From: Ulvibacterium sp039819225
Lineage (GTDB): Bacteria > Bacteroidota > Bacteroidia > Flavobacteriales > Flavobacteriaceae
Length of the DNA: 8,867 nt
Direction of reading: 5' to 3'
NCBI GenBank assembly: GCA_039819225.1
Contig: JBCBSN010000194.1
Location: forward strand, 1-8,867
The notes under the pieces are model-generated. The model ran no database searches. It was not told the origin of the DNA and saw only the letters and a program-made list of their open reading frames with translations. Of the stretch, positions 1 to 6,926 are shown one piece after another. Made by a program: the position numbers and the translations under genes. Positions within the stretch are counted from its first letter, which is position 1, and every line of letters starts with the position of its first letter.

Positions 1-2
1 TC

Positions 3-101
3 CCTTTGTATAAGACTTCCATTGACTTTTTTAGTTTTATAACGAATCCCTCTGCTATCGCGGACCTTCAAAAGCTTGTGCTACAAATCCAAGAAGTTTA
101 A
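3..101 (+). CDS. possible C-terminal fragment of a convergent gene, unidentified
   Basis: An open frame runs in from the left edge with no stop and ends at a TAA at 99-101, giving 32 residues that finish with an amphipathic stretch (SAIADLQKLVLQIQEV). It would converge on the propeller hydrolase gene, whose stop lies only 6 nt away at 108-110; tight tail-to-tail packing is common in Bacteroidota. Of the frames checked here, the minus-strand ones meet stops or lack a good start, so this is the most protein-like reading. The fragment is too short to recognise a family, and chance is a real alternative. If real, it marks the end of the minus-strand operon. Confidence 0.35.
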   Translation, partial: PLYKTSIDFFSFITNPSAIADLQKLVLQIQEV

Positions 102-107
102 ACTGCT

Positions 108-1766
108 TTATTCAAGAACTTCCCTTTTTTCAAAGAGCACAACGTTCATCCGTGGATGATAAAGGCTTATTTTAATCGTATATTTTTTCCCTTTTTCAAG
201 TGTTTTGTGGGAACCTAAGGCTATGATTTCTTTCTGAAAAGGTTTTAGCTTGGGTACCTTCCCGGATAGGGTGGTCCGTTCAACGTCCCCTTCAAAATAC
301 TGGACAACAATTTTTGACACTTTTGAAGACACTTGCCCAAAATTCTGAACTTCTATTGCTATTTCTTCTCCGTTTTCTTTAGATATCATTTTGGGTATGC
401 GGGCGGACAAAATCGGTTCTGTGTAGTTTACTTTTGGCAAACGGGCATAGCCGAAAAGCAATTTCCCTTTGGGAGATTTGCCCAATAGCTTGCCCACGAA
501 ATTATTATCGGTAATACCATGGCCCTCCCCATAAAAGATAACAATGAGGTCTTTCCCGCTTTCCCGTATTTTTTTTATGGTACTGCCGCGACCAAAGTTG
601 ACTTCTTCAGATGCTCCAAAACGAAGGGAATTGATATCAATATCGGTATGCGGGTCAAAACCTTCTTCCGCCTTTATCCTTACCCTTATGGTTTTCGTAT
701 TTGCATCGATTTTTTTACGGTTCAGTATCTGCAATTGCCTGCCCACGGTCAAGGGAATCGTAATATTTTTAGAACTGTGTCTATCATTGCCCAAATCATC
801 CCATTTAATGGTATCGATAACGGCAAAATTGGCTTGGGTCCCCCTACCTAAGTCATCTTGCAAAACTTTGATGCGTTCGTATTTGAACCAATCTTCCTGG
901 GTCCCATCGGTATATTGGGTTATTCCCGGTAAATAGGCTTCACCTGGTTCTACTTTCCAATGCACCCCATTTTTGGAGCGCAAATAGTAGGCGATTCTAC
1001 CCAACCAGTCATTCACTATCATATGATACTGTATGTTGGTGCGCCAAATCAAGGGGTCTTCAAAACGTCCTTCCACAGGGGGATACACCCTCTTATTCGT
1101 TACTTGGTAATAGGGGGAAAGCCCATCTTTGCTGAACCAGATACCTCCTCCTCGGCAGACCATGATATAGGAGCCGTCTTCCTGTTGCGCAAAACTTAGG
1201 TTGGACAATCCCTCTATAATGGGCCTGTCCCTGGTATCAAATTCAAATTTTCCGTATTTCCACGGACCGTTTATGGAATTTGAAACATAACGCCCGTCTA
1301 TGACGTAGATTACATACCGTCCATCCTTTAGTTGAAATGCTTCGGGATTATGTCCCGGCCCTATGGTTTCCTTTGCCTTAAAAGGGCCGAAAGAGGTTTC
1401 CGAGATGGCATGGACCACCTCGGAATTGTCCCACTCCATGTGTCCTTTTCGGGAATCTTCGCGCCACCGGCATACAAAAAGATGGTAGTTGCCATCATCT
1501 CCTTTTATAATATTCCCACCCCAATAGGACCATTCGGGATCCTCGATGCCGTTGTCCACATACCTTGGAATCACCTCGCTGGCGCCCCAAACCTTTTCGG
1601 TTAATTCACCTACGTGAGGTATCGCCAAAAAGCGATCCATGAACCGTCCACCGTAGGCTAAGTTTTTCCATTGGGCCGGGCGTTCCCGTTCCGTTATTTG
1701 GGCATTAAGGGCTTTGCCGCTTATCATCAAAATCAACCCTAATAAAATGGTTCGTTCTAAATTCAT
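108..1766 (-). CDS. secreted five-bladed beta-propeller glycoside hydrolase (GH43-like) with CARDB-like C-terminal domain
   Basis: The 552-residue protein is a probable exo-acting glycosidase of the PUL, substrate unknown. Residues 1-22 form a Sec signal peptide with a hydrophobic core and a likely cleavage after NA (21-22). Residues 70-330 show repeated propeller-blade motifs: an IEDPEWSYWGG segment (74-84), HNPEAF (139-144), DGSYIMVCRGGG (197-208) and GRFEDPLIW (233-241). This resembles the GH43/GH32/GH117-type propeller superfamily. Acidic residues D76, E142 and D237 are the best catalytic candidates, but this assignment is inferred by eye. A beta-rich linker domain (about 340-450) and a CARDB-like beta-sandwich (about 455-545, IAIEVQNFGQVSSKVSKIVV) follow. 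The gene starts at ATG 1766, 105 nt after the upstream sulfatase stop, and is the last gene of the run. The hydrolase call is fairly sure, the exact CAZy family is not, and specificity is not determinable here. Confidence 0.75.
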   Translation of the reverse strand: MNLERTILLGLILMISGKALNAQITERERPAQWKNLAYGGRFMDRFLAIPHVGELTEKVWGASEVIPRYVDNGIEDPEWSYWGGNIIKGDDGNYHLFVCRWREDSRKGHMEWDNSEVVHAISETSFGPFKAKETIGPGHNPEAFQLKDGRYVIYVIDGRYVSNSINGPWKYGKFEFDTRDRPIIEGLSNLSFAQQEDGSYIMVCRGGGIWFSKDGLSPYYQVTNKRVYPPVEGRFEDPLIWRTNIQYHMIVNDWLGRIAYYLRSKNGVHWKVEPGEAYLPGITQYTDGTQEDWFKYERIKVLQDDLGRGTQANFAVIDTIKWDDLGNDRHSSKNITIPLTVGRQLQILNRKKIDANTKTIRVRIKAEEGFDPHTDIDINSLRFGASEEVNFGRGSTIKKIRESGKDLIVIFYGEGHGITDNNFVGKLLGKSPKGKLLFGYARLPKVNYTEPILSARIPKMISKENGEEIAIEVQNFGQVSSKVSKIVVQYFEGDVERTTLSGKVPKLKPFQKEIIALGSHKTLEKGKKYTIKISLYHPRMNVVLFEKREVLE

Positions 1767-1871
1767 AGTAAAGATTCCAATTGATGTTCGTTATCGACCC
1801 GAGTACGTCTTTTCTTGATCCATGGACAAAAAATGCAACGAACGATGTTGTTTAAAACATGTCATAGCCAT

Positions 1872-3680
1872 TCATTTCTTTTTGACGTATACATAATACG
1901 CCCCAAGACTATCACCTTCTCTTGTATAAAACCATGTCTGAACATCGGTCTCCCCTTTAGTTAACGGCATTGTGAACTTTACACTTTCTTTGGAAGAATC
2001 GACAGCAACCTCTTTCTCTTCCCCATTCACCCTTAGCATTGCCCGCATAACATCAAGTACCTTGCCCTGCGGTTTTTCTCCATACTTTTTTAAGGCAATG
2101 TCATTGTTCTCACTTGTAATTTCGGGGGTGGTACCGTTTATGGGCAAGCCACTTTCCCTGGGCCAGCGGCGAAGTTCAAAAACATATTCCCCGGCCTGCT
2201 CAACGTAGACCGGCCAGTTGCCATTGCCCAATTTACCCTCACGAACGACGCTCTGACCCACGATGAGGTCCTGTTTGTCGTTATTGTTTCTCCAATACCA
2301 ATCTATGGCCGTTAACAAGGTTTCATGTGACTTGGGAGACCCCAAAATGAAACGTTGGTATTGGTCATCGTTTGTACTGATATCATCCCAAATTATTTCA
2401 TAGTTTTTTCTCAAATCTTGCACAACATCCGGGTATAGGGCTGCTTTATCCTGCTTTTGCCCAGGATCCTTTTCTATATTATACAGCTCTTTCCCATTGA
2501 CCAATCTCCAGTGGTCATGGATGACAGCAAACCGTTTCCACTTTATGGGATGGGGAACTCTTTGGGTCTCGACCATCAAATACCGCTGGTTTAACCGTGT
2601 CTCTTTACCGGATAATAGGGGCATCAAGGATTGGCCGTCAAATTTGGTCGGTTCGCCCATTTTTAAACCGCATACATCAATAAAGGTTGGTAATAGGTCC
2701 ATAACAGAAGTGGGTTCGTAATATTGCTTACCTCCAACAAGGTTGTTTTTTGGCGAGTAAATAAAACAGGGAACACGATGGCCTCCTTCATAAACTGAAC
2801 CTTTTGCTCCTTTCATACCTGCCGAATTGTGATTGTTCGGGTGTGCGGTTCCATTGTCGGTCAGGAAAACAAGCATGGTGTTTTGCTCCAAGCCAGATTC
2901 ATGTAGAAATTTCATAAGCTTTCCCAAATTATAATCTACACGCTCTATACTGGCGTAAAAGGCGGCCTGTTGTTCATTTAACCCTTTGTTCTCATACTTG
3001 TCCGCCCACTCTTGCAGAACGTTCAGTGGTCCGTGGGGCGCACTGGTAGGCAGGTATGCAAAAAAGGGTTTGTCCTTATTCTTGTTTATAAAGGACATGG
3101 CCTCTTCAAAGAACACATCTGCACTATAACCACGGTATTTTTTAGGTTGATCGTTATGAAAATAAGTGTCGTTCATTCTGTCATTGTCCCAGTAATTGGG
3201 CATCTGGGTTACAGAACCTCCCTGACATATCACCGATTCCTGAAACCCCCTATCCCCAGGTCTGAACGGATAACCATCTCCTAGGTGCCATTTGCCGAAT
3301 ATGCCCGTGGCATAACCACTTTCTGCAAAAACATCCGCCATGGTCAATTCAGTTCTACGAAGCCTTTCAAGCCCTAGGACGGTATGCCAAACCCCCACGC
3401 GATGGTTGTGTTTTCCGGTCATTAATTGTGCCCTTGTCGGGGAGCAGGTTGGTGCTACGTGAAAATTTTCTAACCTAATGGATTTATTATGCAATCGATC
3501 CATGTTGGGAGTTTCTACATAGGGATTGCCATGTGCAGCGATATCACCATACCCCTGATCATCGGTCATAATAACGATAACATTAAGTGGATTGCTGTTG
3601 TTCTTCCCACAACCGGACAGTTGAAAAGTAAATATTGCGATAATGGCAAAATACCAAACCCCAAATTTTACGGATTTCAT
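1872..3680 (-). CDS. S1-family (formylglycine-dependent) sulfatase lipoprotein with C-terminal accessory domain
   Basis: This enzyme hydrolyses sulfate esters, presumably on the sulfated glycan handled by this PUL. Numbered from ATG 3680 (602 aa), a lipoprotein signal ends in lipobox LSGC with Cys24. The sulfatase core follows: metal ligands D40/D41 in MTDDQGYGD, the CSPTR signature with Cys79 as the residue converted to formylglycine and R83, GKWHLG (K130, H132), APHGP (H216), TDNG (D275, N276), and K293 in the GAKGSVYEGG segment. All key active-site residues are present. Roughly 135 residues beyond the usual fold (about 468-602), including an ELRRWPRE segment, form a beta-rich accessory domain. 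An alternative TTG start at 3686 overlaps the GH29 stop; ATG 3680 is preferred because it leads straight into a normal signal peptide. Translation is probably coupled to GH29. After the lipid cysteine comes GKNN, which lacks the acidic surface-export signature, so a periplasmic location is favoured (inference). The sulfate position attacked is unknown. Confidence 0.92.
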   Translation of the reverse strand: MKSVKFGVWYFAIIAIFTFQLSGCGKNNSNPLNVIVIMTDDQGYGDIAAHGNPYVETPNMDRLHNKSIRLENFHVAPTCSPTRAQLMTGKHNHRVGVWHTVLGLERLRRTELTMADVFAESGYATGIFGKWHLGDGYPFRPGDRGFQESVICQGGSVTQMPNYWDNDRMNDTYFHNDQPKKYRGYSADVFFEEAMSFINKNKDKPFFAYLPTSAPHGPLNVLQEWADKYENKGLNEQQAAFYASIERVDYNLGKLMKFLHESGLEQNTMLVFLTDNGTAHPNNHNSAGMKGAKGSVYEGGHRVPCFIYSPKNNLVGGKQYYEPTSVMDLLPTFIDVCGLKMGEPTKFDGQSLMPLLSGKETRLNQRYLMVETQRVPHPIKWKRFAVIHDHWRLVNGKELYNIEKDPGQKQDKAALYPDVVQDLRKNYEIIWDDISTNDDQYQRFILGSPKSHETLLTAIDWYWRNNNDKQDLIVGQSVVREGKLGNGNWPVYVEQAGEYVFELRRWPRESGLPINGTTPEITSENNDIALKKYGEKPQGKVLDVMRAMLRVNGEEKEVAVDSSKESVKFTMPLTKGETDVQTWFYTREGDSLGAYYVYVKKK

Positions 3681-3682
3681 AT

Positions 3683-5095
3683 TCAATTTGTGCTATATAA
3701 AGAAAGCTCCCTGATGATTGGGTGGGCAATGCTTTCCTCGATTACAAGCCTGACCGAGGATACTCTTGCTTCATCAAATCTGGCAATGTTCTTATGCCCT
3801 ATACAACTTCCTTCCGTTAGGGTTTTCCAGCCATTATTTGTTTTTCCTTCCACTCTAAACTCTCGCACTCTTTCTCCTTGTGAAATATCTTCCATCAATA
3901 CTACAAGGTCCACTTTTTGATTTTTGGGCGTTTTAAGAGTTATCTTTTTGCCGGTACCTGAGGTGGTGGCCAAAGGGGTGGAAAACCTCCGGGTTATTTC
4001 GTCACCAAATTCCTTGAATCTGTCCATATCCAGGTCGGGAACAAGCCCTTCCGGAGTAATCACGGCACCCATGACAAAGTTGCTGTTACGCCCTACGGAG
4101 TTATAATACATTTCCACAAGGTCCTTGGTGCTATGGAGGCCGTGTTCTTGGTTAGGGTTCCAAAACCAGTTATGGATACCGTTTGCTCCCCGTAAAGGGA
4201 CATCGACCATGGCTGGAGACCAGATTTTCCCGTTGGAATCCCCCGTGTCAAGCAAGGGTTTCCAACGATCACCGGTATGTGATTCATTATCCGCTACGGG
4301 CATTGTAGCCCAACATGGGTAACGCGCATACCCATCTTCGTTGCCCACCCAACGATAATCACTTCTTCTAGAGGCATTGTAGAATATGGAATTAGGTTGG
4401 TATTTTTCAAAAATCGGCAATACGTTAGGGCCTCCTTCATGGGGCAGCTTGACCCCGGAATCATACCAGATCTGCACCAGTTCCCCGTATTTTGAGCAGA
4501 TTTCTTCAGTCATTTTTTCTGCCAGCCGATTGAATATCTCTTGCTTTGCCGTTCCTTTCCCACTTCCCCAGTCCACATAATTCTCCAAAACACCTTGGTA
4601 AAAATTTCTACAGGTACTTATGAAGATTCCTGGTTTAATGCCTTCCCTACGACAGGAAGCTACAAAGTCACCAAAGACATCGCCTTTTCCATCGCGCCAG
4701 GGGGCTTGTTTAAGGCCATACGGATACAGATCGCTCTGCCATTGCATAAAGCCATTGAAATGGGTGCCCGTAAAAATGGCATATTTTGCCCCAGCCGCTT
4801 TTGCGGCCCGGACCCATTGATCGGTATCCAATTTTGTGGGGTTGTACACTTGCGGGTCGAATACCTTTTTGGAATAATTGTTTGGCGAATAATCCCCAGC
4901 GAGTATGCCTATATCCAGACAGAAAATAACCCCTACCTCAAGATCCTGCCACATTTGTTGGGCTTTGGTGGGTATTGGGATACCATCTTTTTTAACCATA
5001 GGCATGCCATTGGCCAAAATGTCAGGTGCAGGGAGCAAAGAAAATGCCGAGGCCATTCCCGCCTTTTTGATAAAACCACGTTTACTATCATTCAT
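3683..5095 (-). CDS. GH29 alpha-L-fucosidase-like enzyme, divergent active site
   Basis: The 470-residue protein is a predicted exo-acting retaining alpha-L-fucosidase or a relative acting on another 6-deoxy sugar. The leader (1-28) carries a Tat-like SKRGFIKKAG motif with KR instead of the twin arginine, then a short apolar stretch. A GH29-type TIM barrel spans about 45-350: AAGAKYAIFTGTHFNGF (100-116), PWRDGKGDVFGDFV (132-145), GIKPGIF (152-158) and LVQIWYDSG (206-214), where D212 matches the family nucleophile. E253 in WVGNEDGYARY is a candidate acid/base by analogy with subfamily-B enzymes (inference). A beta-sandwich domain (about 372-470) closes the protein. Oddities are the canonical KHHDGF motif reading THFNGF (111-116) and the FIHWG-type motif reading FCLDIG (58-63), so ordinary fucose contacts are altered. 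It starts 127 nt after the upstream sulfatase stop, and its TGA lies 2 nt before the next gene's ATG. The GH29-family call is good; substrate specificity is uncertain. Confidence 0.85.
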   Translation of the reverse strand: MNDSKRGFIKKAGMASAFSLLPAPDILANGMPMVKKDGIPIPTKAQQMWQDLEVGVIFCLDIGILAGDYSPNNYSKKVFDPQVYNPTKLDTDQWVRAAKAAGAKYAIFTGTHFNGFMQWQSDLYPYGLKQAPWRDGKGDVFGDFVASCRREGIKPGIFISTCRNFYQGVLENYVDWGSGKGTAKQEIFNRLAEKMTEEICSKYGELVQIWYDSGVKLPHEGGPNVLPIFEKYQPNSIFYNASRRSDYRWVGNEDGYARYPCWATMPVADNESHTGDRWKPLLDTGDSNGKIWSPAMVDVPLRGANGIHNWFWNPNQEHGLHSTKDLVEMYYNSVGRNSNFVMGAVITPEGLVPDLDMDRFKEFGDEITRRFSTPLATTSGTGKKITLKTPKNQKVDLVVLMEDISQGERVREFRVEGKTNNGWKTLTEGSCIGHKNIARFDEARVSSVRLVIEESIAHPIIRELSLYSTN

Positions 5096-5222
5096 TTTTC
5101 AATCGATTTTGGATTTGTGTTTTGGAACCTGTTCGCTGTGCTTTACATTTTTAATGGATTTGAGATGGAAGGCTATGCGTATTTCGTTTTTTAGTTTTAT
5201 GCCACGATTAAAGGGGATGGAT

Positions 5223-6689
5223 TTAACGTTGTTCAAAGTGTGGATTAGGATGTGGCATTTGAGCCCCGACCTCGTTCCTCCACTGATGTAATAAATCAAC
5301 GAGTTCCTTTACTTTTTCAGGTGCTGCTTTGGATAGATCATTTTGTTCCCCAATATCCTTCCGCACATCGTACAACTCAACATTCATATCCTCATAAAAT
5401 TCTATTAGTTTGTAATCCCCTAGGCGTACCGCTCCCGAGGGACGACCTCCCAACCCCCCGCTATAATGTGGATAATGCCAGAAAATAGGCCTTGTTGTTT
5501 GATTTTTGCCCTCCAATATGGGTTTAAGGCTAATACCGTCCTTATGCTGGTGGGGTACCCTATCCATACCCGCGATATCCAGTAGGGTAGGGTAGAGATC
5601 CGTACTGGTTACGGGAAAATGGGAAGAGGATCCTTCCGGGATTCGTTTGGGCCATTTGATAATGAACGGTTCCCGTATTCCACCTTCATAGAGGTAGCCC
5701 TTGCCGGCCCTTAAGGGTAGGTTGGAGGTGGGAATTTGTTCCATAGCATTGCTCGTTGCCATGCCCCCGTTATCCGAGGTAAATACAATGATGGTATTTT
5801 CCGTGAGTCCGTTTTTTTCGAGGCACTGCAACAAACGTCCTACATTTTCATCCATGCTTTCGATCATTGCTGCATATTGTGGCTTATTTTGTCTGTGCTT
5901 ATAAAATGTTCCTCCGTCTTGGGAAAAGGATTCCTCATCGGTAAATCTTTCCGAGAACTTTTGAGTATACTTTTTTACCTTTTCGGGCTTTCCCTGCATG
6001 GGTAGGTGCACCGTATAAAACGATAAATAGGCAAAAAAAGGAGCATCTTTGTTCGCATCTACAAATTGAATGACCTCATCGGTTAGCCGGTCCGTAAGGT
6101 ATTCGTCTTTAGGGCCATCGGTTAATTGCGGATTTTCATAAGGCGAAAAATAGCCCCCACTCGGGTGTCCGGTCTGGTTTCCGCCCCTATTGATATCAAA
6201 GCCCTGGAATTGTGGATAGTATTCATCCTTTTCCCCGAGATGCCATTTTCCGGCAAACAGGGTTTTGTAGCCCGCATCCTTGAATGCTTCGGCAAGGGTG
6301 TATTCTTCCAAAGGGAGCTGCAGTTCAAAAGGTTGGGAGGCCAATTTTTGATGCTTATGGGGCCCATAATGCCGGTTTCCGGGGATCCAATCGGTAAGAT
6401 GTAACCGGGCGGGATATTTTCCGCTCAGGATAGCGGCCCGAGTAGGGGAGCAGACGGGACTTGCCGCATAGGCATTGGTAAAGACCATTCCTTCTGCCGC
6501 CAAGGCATCCACATTGGGCGACTCGTAACTGTTACTGCCATTGTACCCCAAATCGGCATAGCCTAGGTCATCTACCAAGATGAACACAAGGTTGGGTTTT
6601 TCCGTATTAGCCGTGTTGCTGCACCCCAGGATGAGTAGAGAACAAAACAGTAACACTATAGGACACGGGCTATTTTTTATTTTTGACAT
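5223..6689 (-). CDS. S1-family (formylglycine-dependent) sulfatase lipoprotein
   Basis: The 488-residue enzyme is a predicted exo-sulfatase removing sulfate esters from glycan oligosaccharides. A lipoprotein signal ends at Cys23 (LILGC). The S1 core is complete: LVDDLGYADLG with metal ligands D40/D41, PVCSPTRAAILSGKYPAR with Cys80 as the formylglycine precursor and R84, GKWHLGE (K148, H150), YTVHLP (H228), SDNGG (D306, N307) and RAGKGYLYEGG (K330). The LHLTDWIPG and EYLTDRLTDE segments are typical of a large group of Bacteroidota and Planctomycetota glycan sulfatases. The length is normal for the fold with its C-terminal subdomain, so there is no extra domain, unlike the second sulfatase. It is the first enzyme gene after susD, separated by 237 nt containing two hairpins. 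The lipid cysteine is followed by SNTA without acidic residues, which favours a periplasm-facing anchor (inference). Activity needs a maturase encoded elsewhere. Substrate regiochemistry cannot be read from the sequence. Confidence 0.93.
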   Translation of the reverse strand: MSKIKNSPCPIVLLFCSLLILGCSNTANTEKPNLVFILVDDLGYADLGYNGSNSYESPNVDALAAEGMVFTNAYAASPVCSPTRAAILSGKYPARLHLTDWIPGNRHYGPHKHQKLASQPFELQLPLEEYTLAEAFKDAGYKTLFAGKWHLGEKDEYYPQFQGFDINRGGNQTGHPSGGYFSPYENPQLTDGPKDEYLTDRLTDEVIQFVDANKDAPFFAYLSFYTVHLPMQGKPEKVKKYTQKFSERFTDEESFSQDGGTFYKHRQNKPQYAAMIESMDENVGRLLQCLEKNGLTENTIIVFTSDNGGMATSNAMEQIPTSNLPLRAGKGYLYEGGIREPFIIKWPKRIPEGSSSHFPVTSTDLYPTLLDIAGMDRVPHQHKDGISLKPILEGKNQTTRPIFWHYPHYSGGLGGRPSGAVRLGDYKLIEFYEDMNVELYDVRKDIGEQNDLSKAAPEKVKELVDLLHQWRNEVGAQMPHPNPHFEQR

Positions 6690-6735
6690 AGTTTAATTTT
6701 ACGGTCATTTTCCTATTGGTCCTGAACCGTACATG

Positions 6736-6787
6736 ATTCATGGCATTGAGCTATGATATTGATTCCAGAACATCATACGCCATGAAC
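6736..6787 (-). promoter_or_regulatory. long imperfect RNA hairpin in the leader of the sulfatase gene
   Basis: On the transcribed (minus) strand, 6787-6777 pairs with 6746-6736 (11 pairs, two of them G-U). The paired block continues directly into 6776-6769 with 6760-6753 (8 pairs, one G-U), closed by an 8-nt loop at 6768-6761. A 6-nt bulge (6752-6747) sits on the 3' side. The structure ends 46 nt before the sulfatase ATG. It has no following U-tract, so it does not look like a terminator; an RNA processing or stabilising element, or a leader structure, is more likely. The function is inferred. Confidence 0.4.
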
Positions 6788-6850
6788 AGCTAGCATACTT
6801 CAAAAAGTACCTTGATTTTTGATGATTCATTGGATTCAAGTGGTCAACGC

Positions 6851-6896
6851 TCCAAGAAAACAAACAGCCACCTAATAGAGAAGCGATGACTGTTTG
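6851..6896 (-). terminator. terminator-like stem-loop downstream of susD
   Basis: On the minus strand, 6896-6885 pairs with 6872-6861 to form a 12-pair stem (CAAACAGTCATC with GGTGGCTGTTTG; two G-U pairs) around a 12-nt loop. TTTTCTT follows at 6860-6854. It begins 30 nt after the susD stop codon, the usual place for an intrinsic terminator. The U-tract is short and the stem only moderately G/C-rich, so partial termination or 3'-end protection of the susCD message, with read-through into the enzyme genes, is plausible (inference). Confidence 0.55.
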
Positions 6897-6926
6897 AAAT
6901 CTCCACTAACTCAACTCACACTATTT

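Noticed and set aside
1786..1843. A 7-bp inverted repeat (GTTCGTT / AACGAAC) between the second sulfatase and the propeller hydrolase
   Set aside because: The arms are 44 nt apart, the pairing cannot be extended beyond about 8 pairs, and no U-tract follows, so chance is a sufficient explanation.
3684..3686. TTG as the start of the second sulfatase
   Set aside because: It gives only two extra residues, and ATG 3680 leads directly into a normal lipoprotein signal. It remains possible but is less likely.
5101..5108. Palindrome AATCGATT just upstream of the GH29 start
   Set aside because: An 8-bp A/T-rich palindrome occurs often by chance, and no second copy or spacing pattern suggests an operator.
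4541..5194. A 217-codon open frame on the plus strand across the GH29 start region
   Set aside because: It lies antisense to the well-supported GH29 gene, has no recognisable motifs and is cysteine/aromatic-rich as expected of a reverse-strand shadow.
5099..5299. A 66-codon minus-strand frame between the first sulfatase and GH29
   Set aside because: It overlaps the sulfatase C-terminus in another frame, with low complexity and no plausible start context. The 127-nt gap is better read as plain intergenic DNA.
6801..6840. Possible Bacteroidota promoter: TACTTTTTG as a -7 element for the sulfatase gene
   Set aside because: It misses the TAnnTTTG consensus by one position or by spacing, and the nearest upstream TTG is 27 nt away, longer than the usual spacing.
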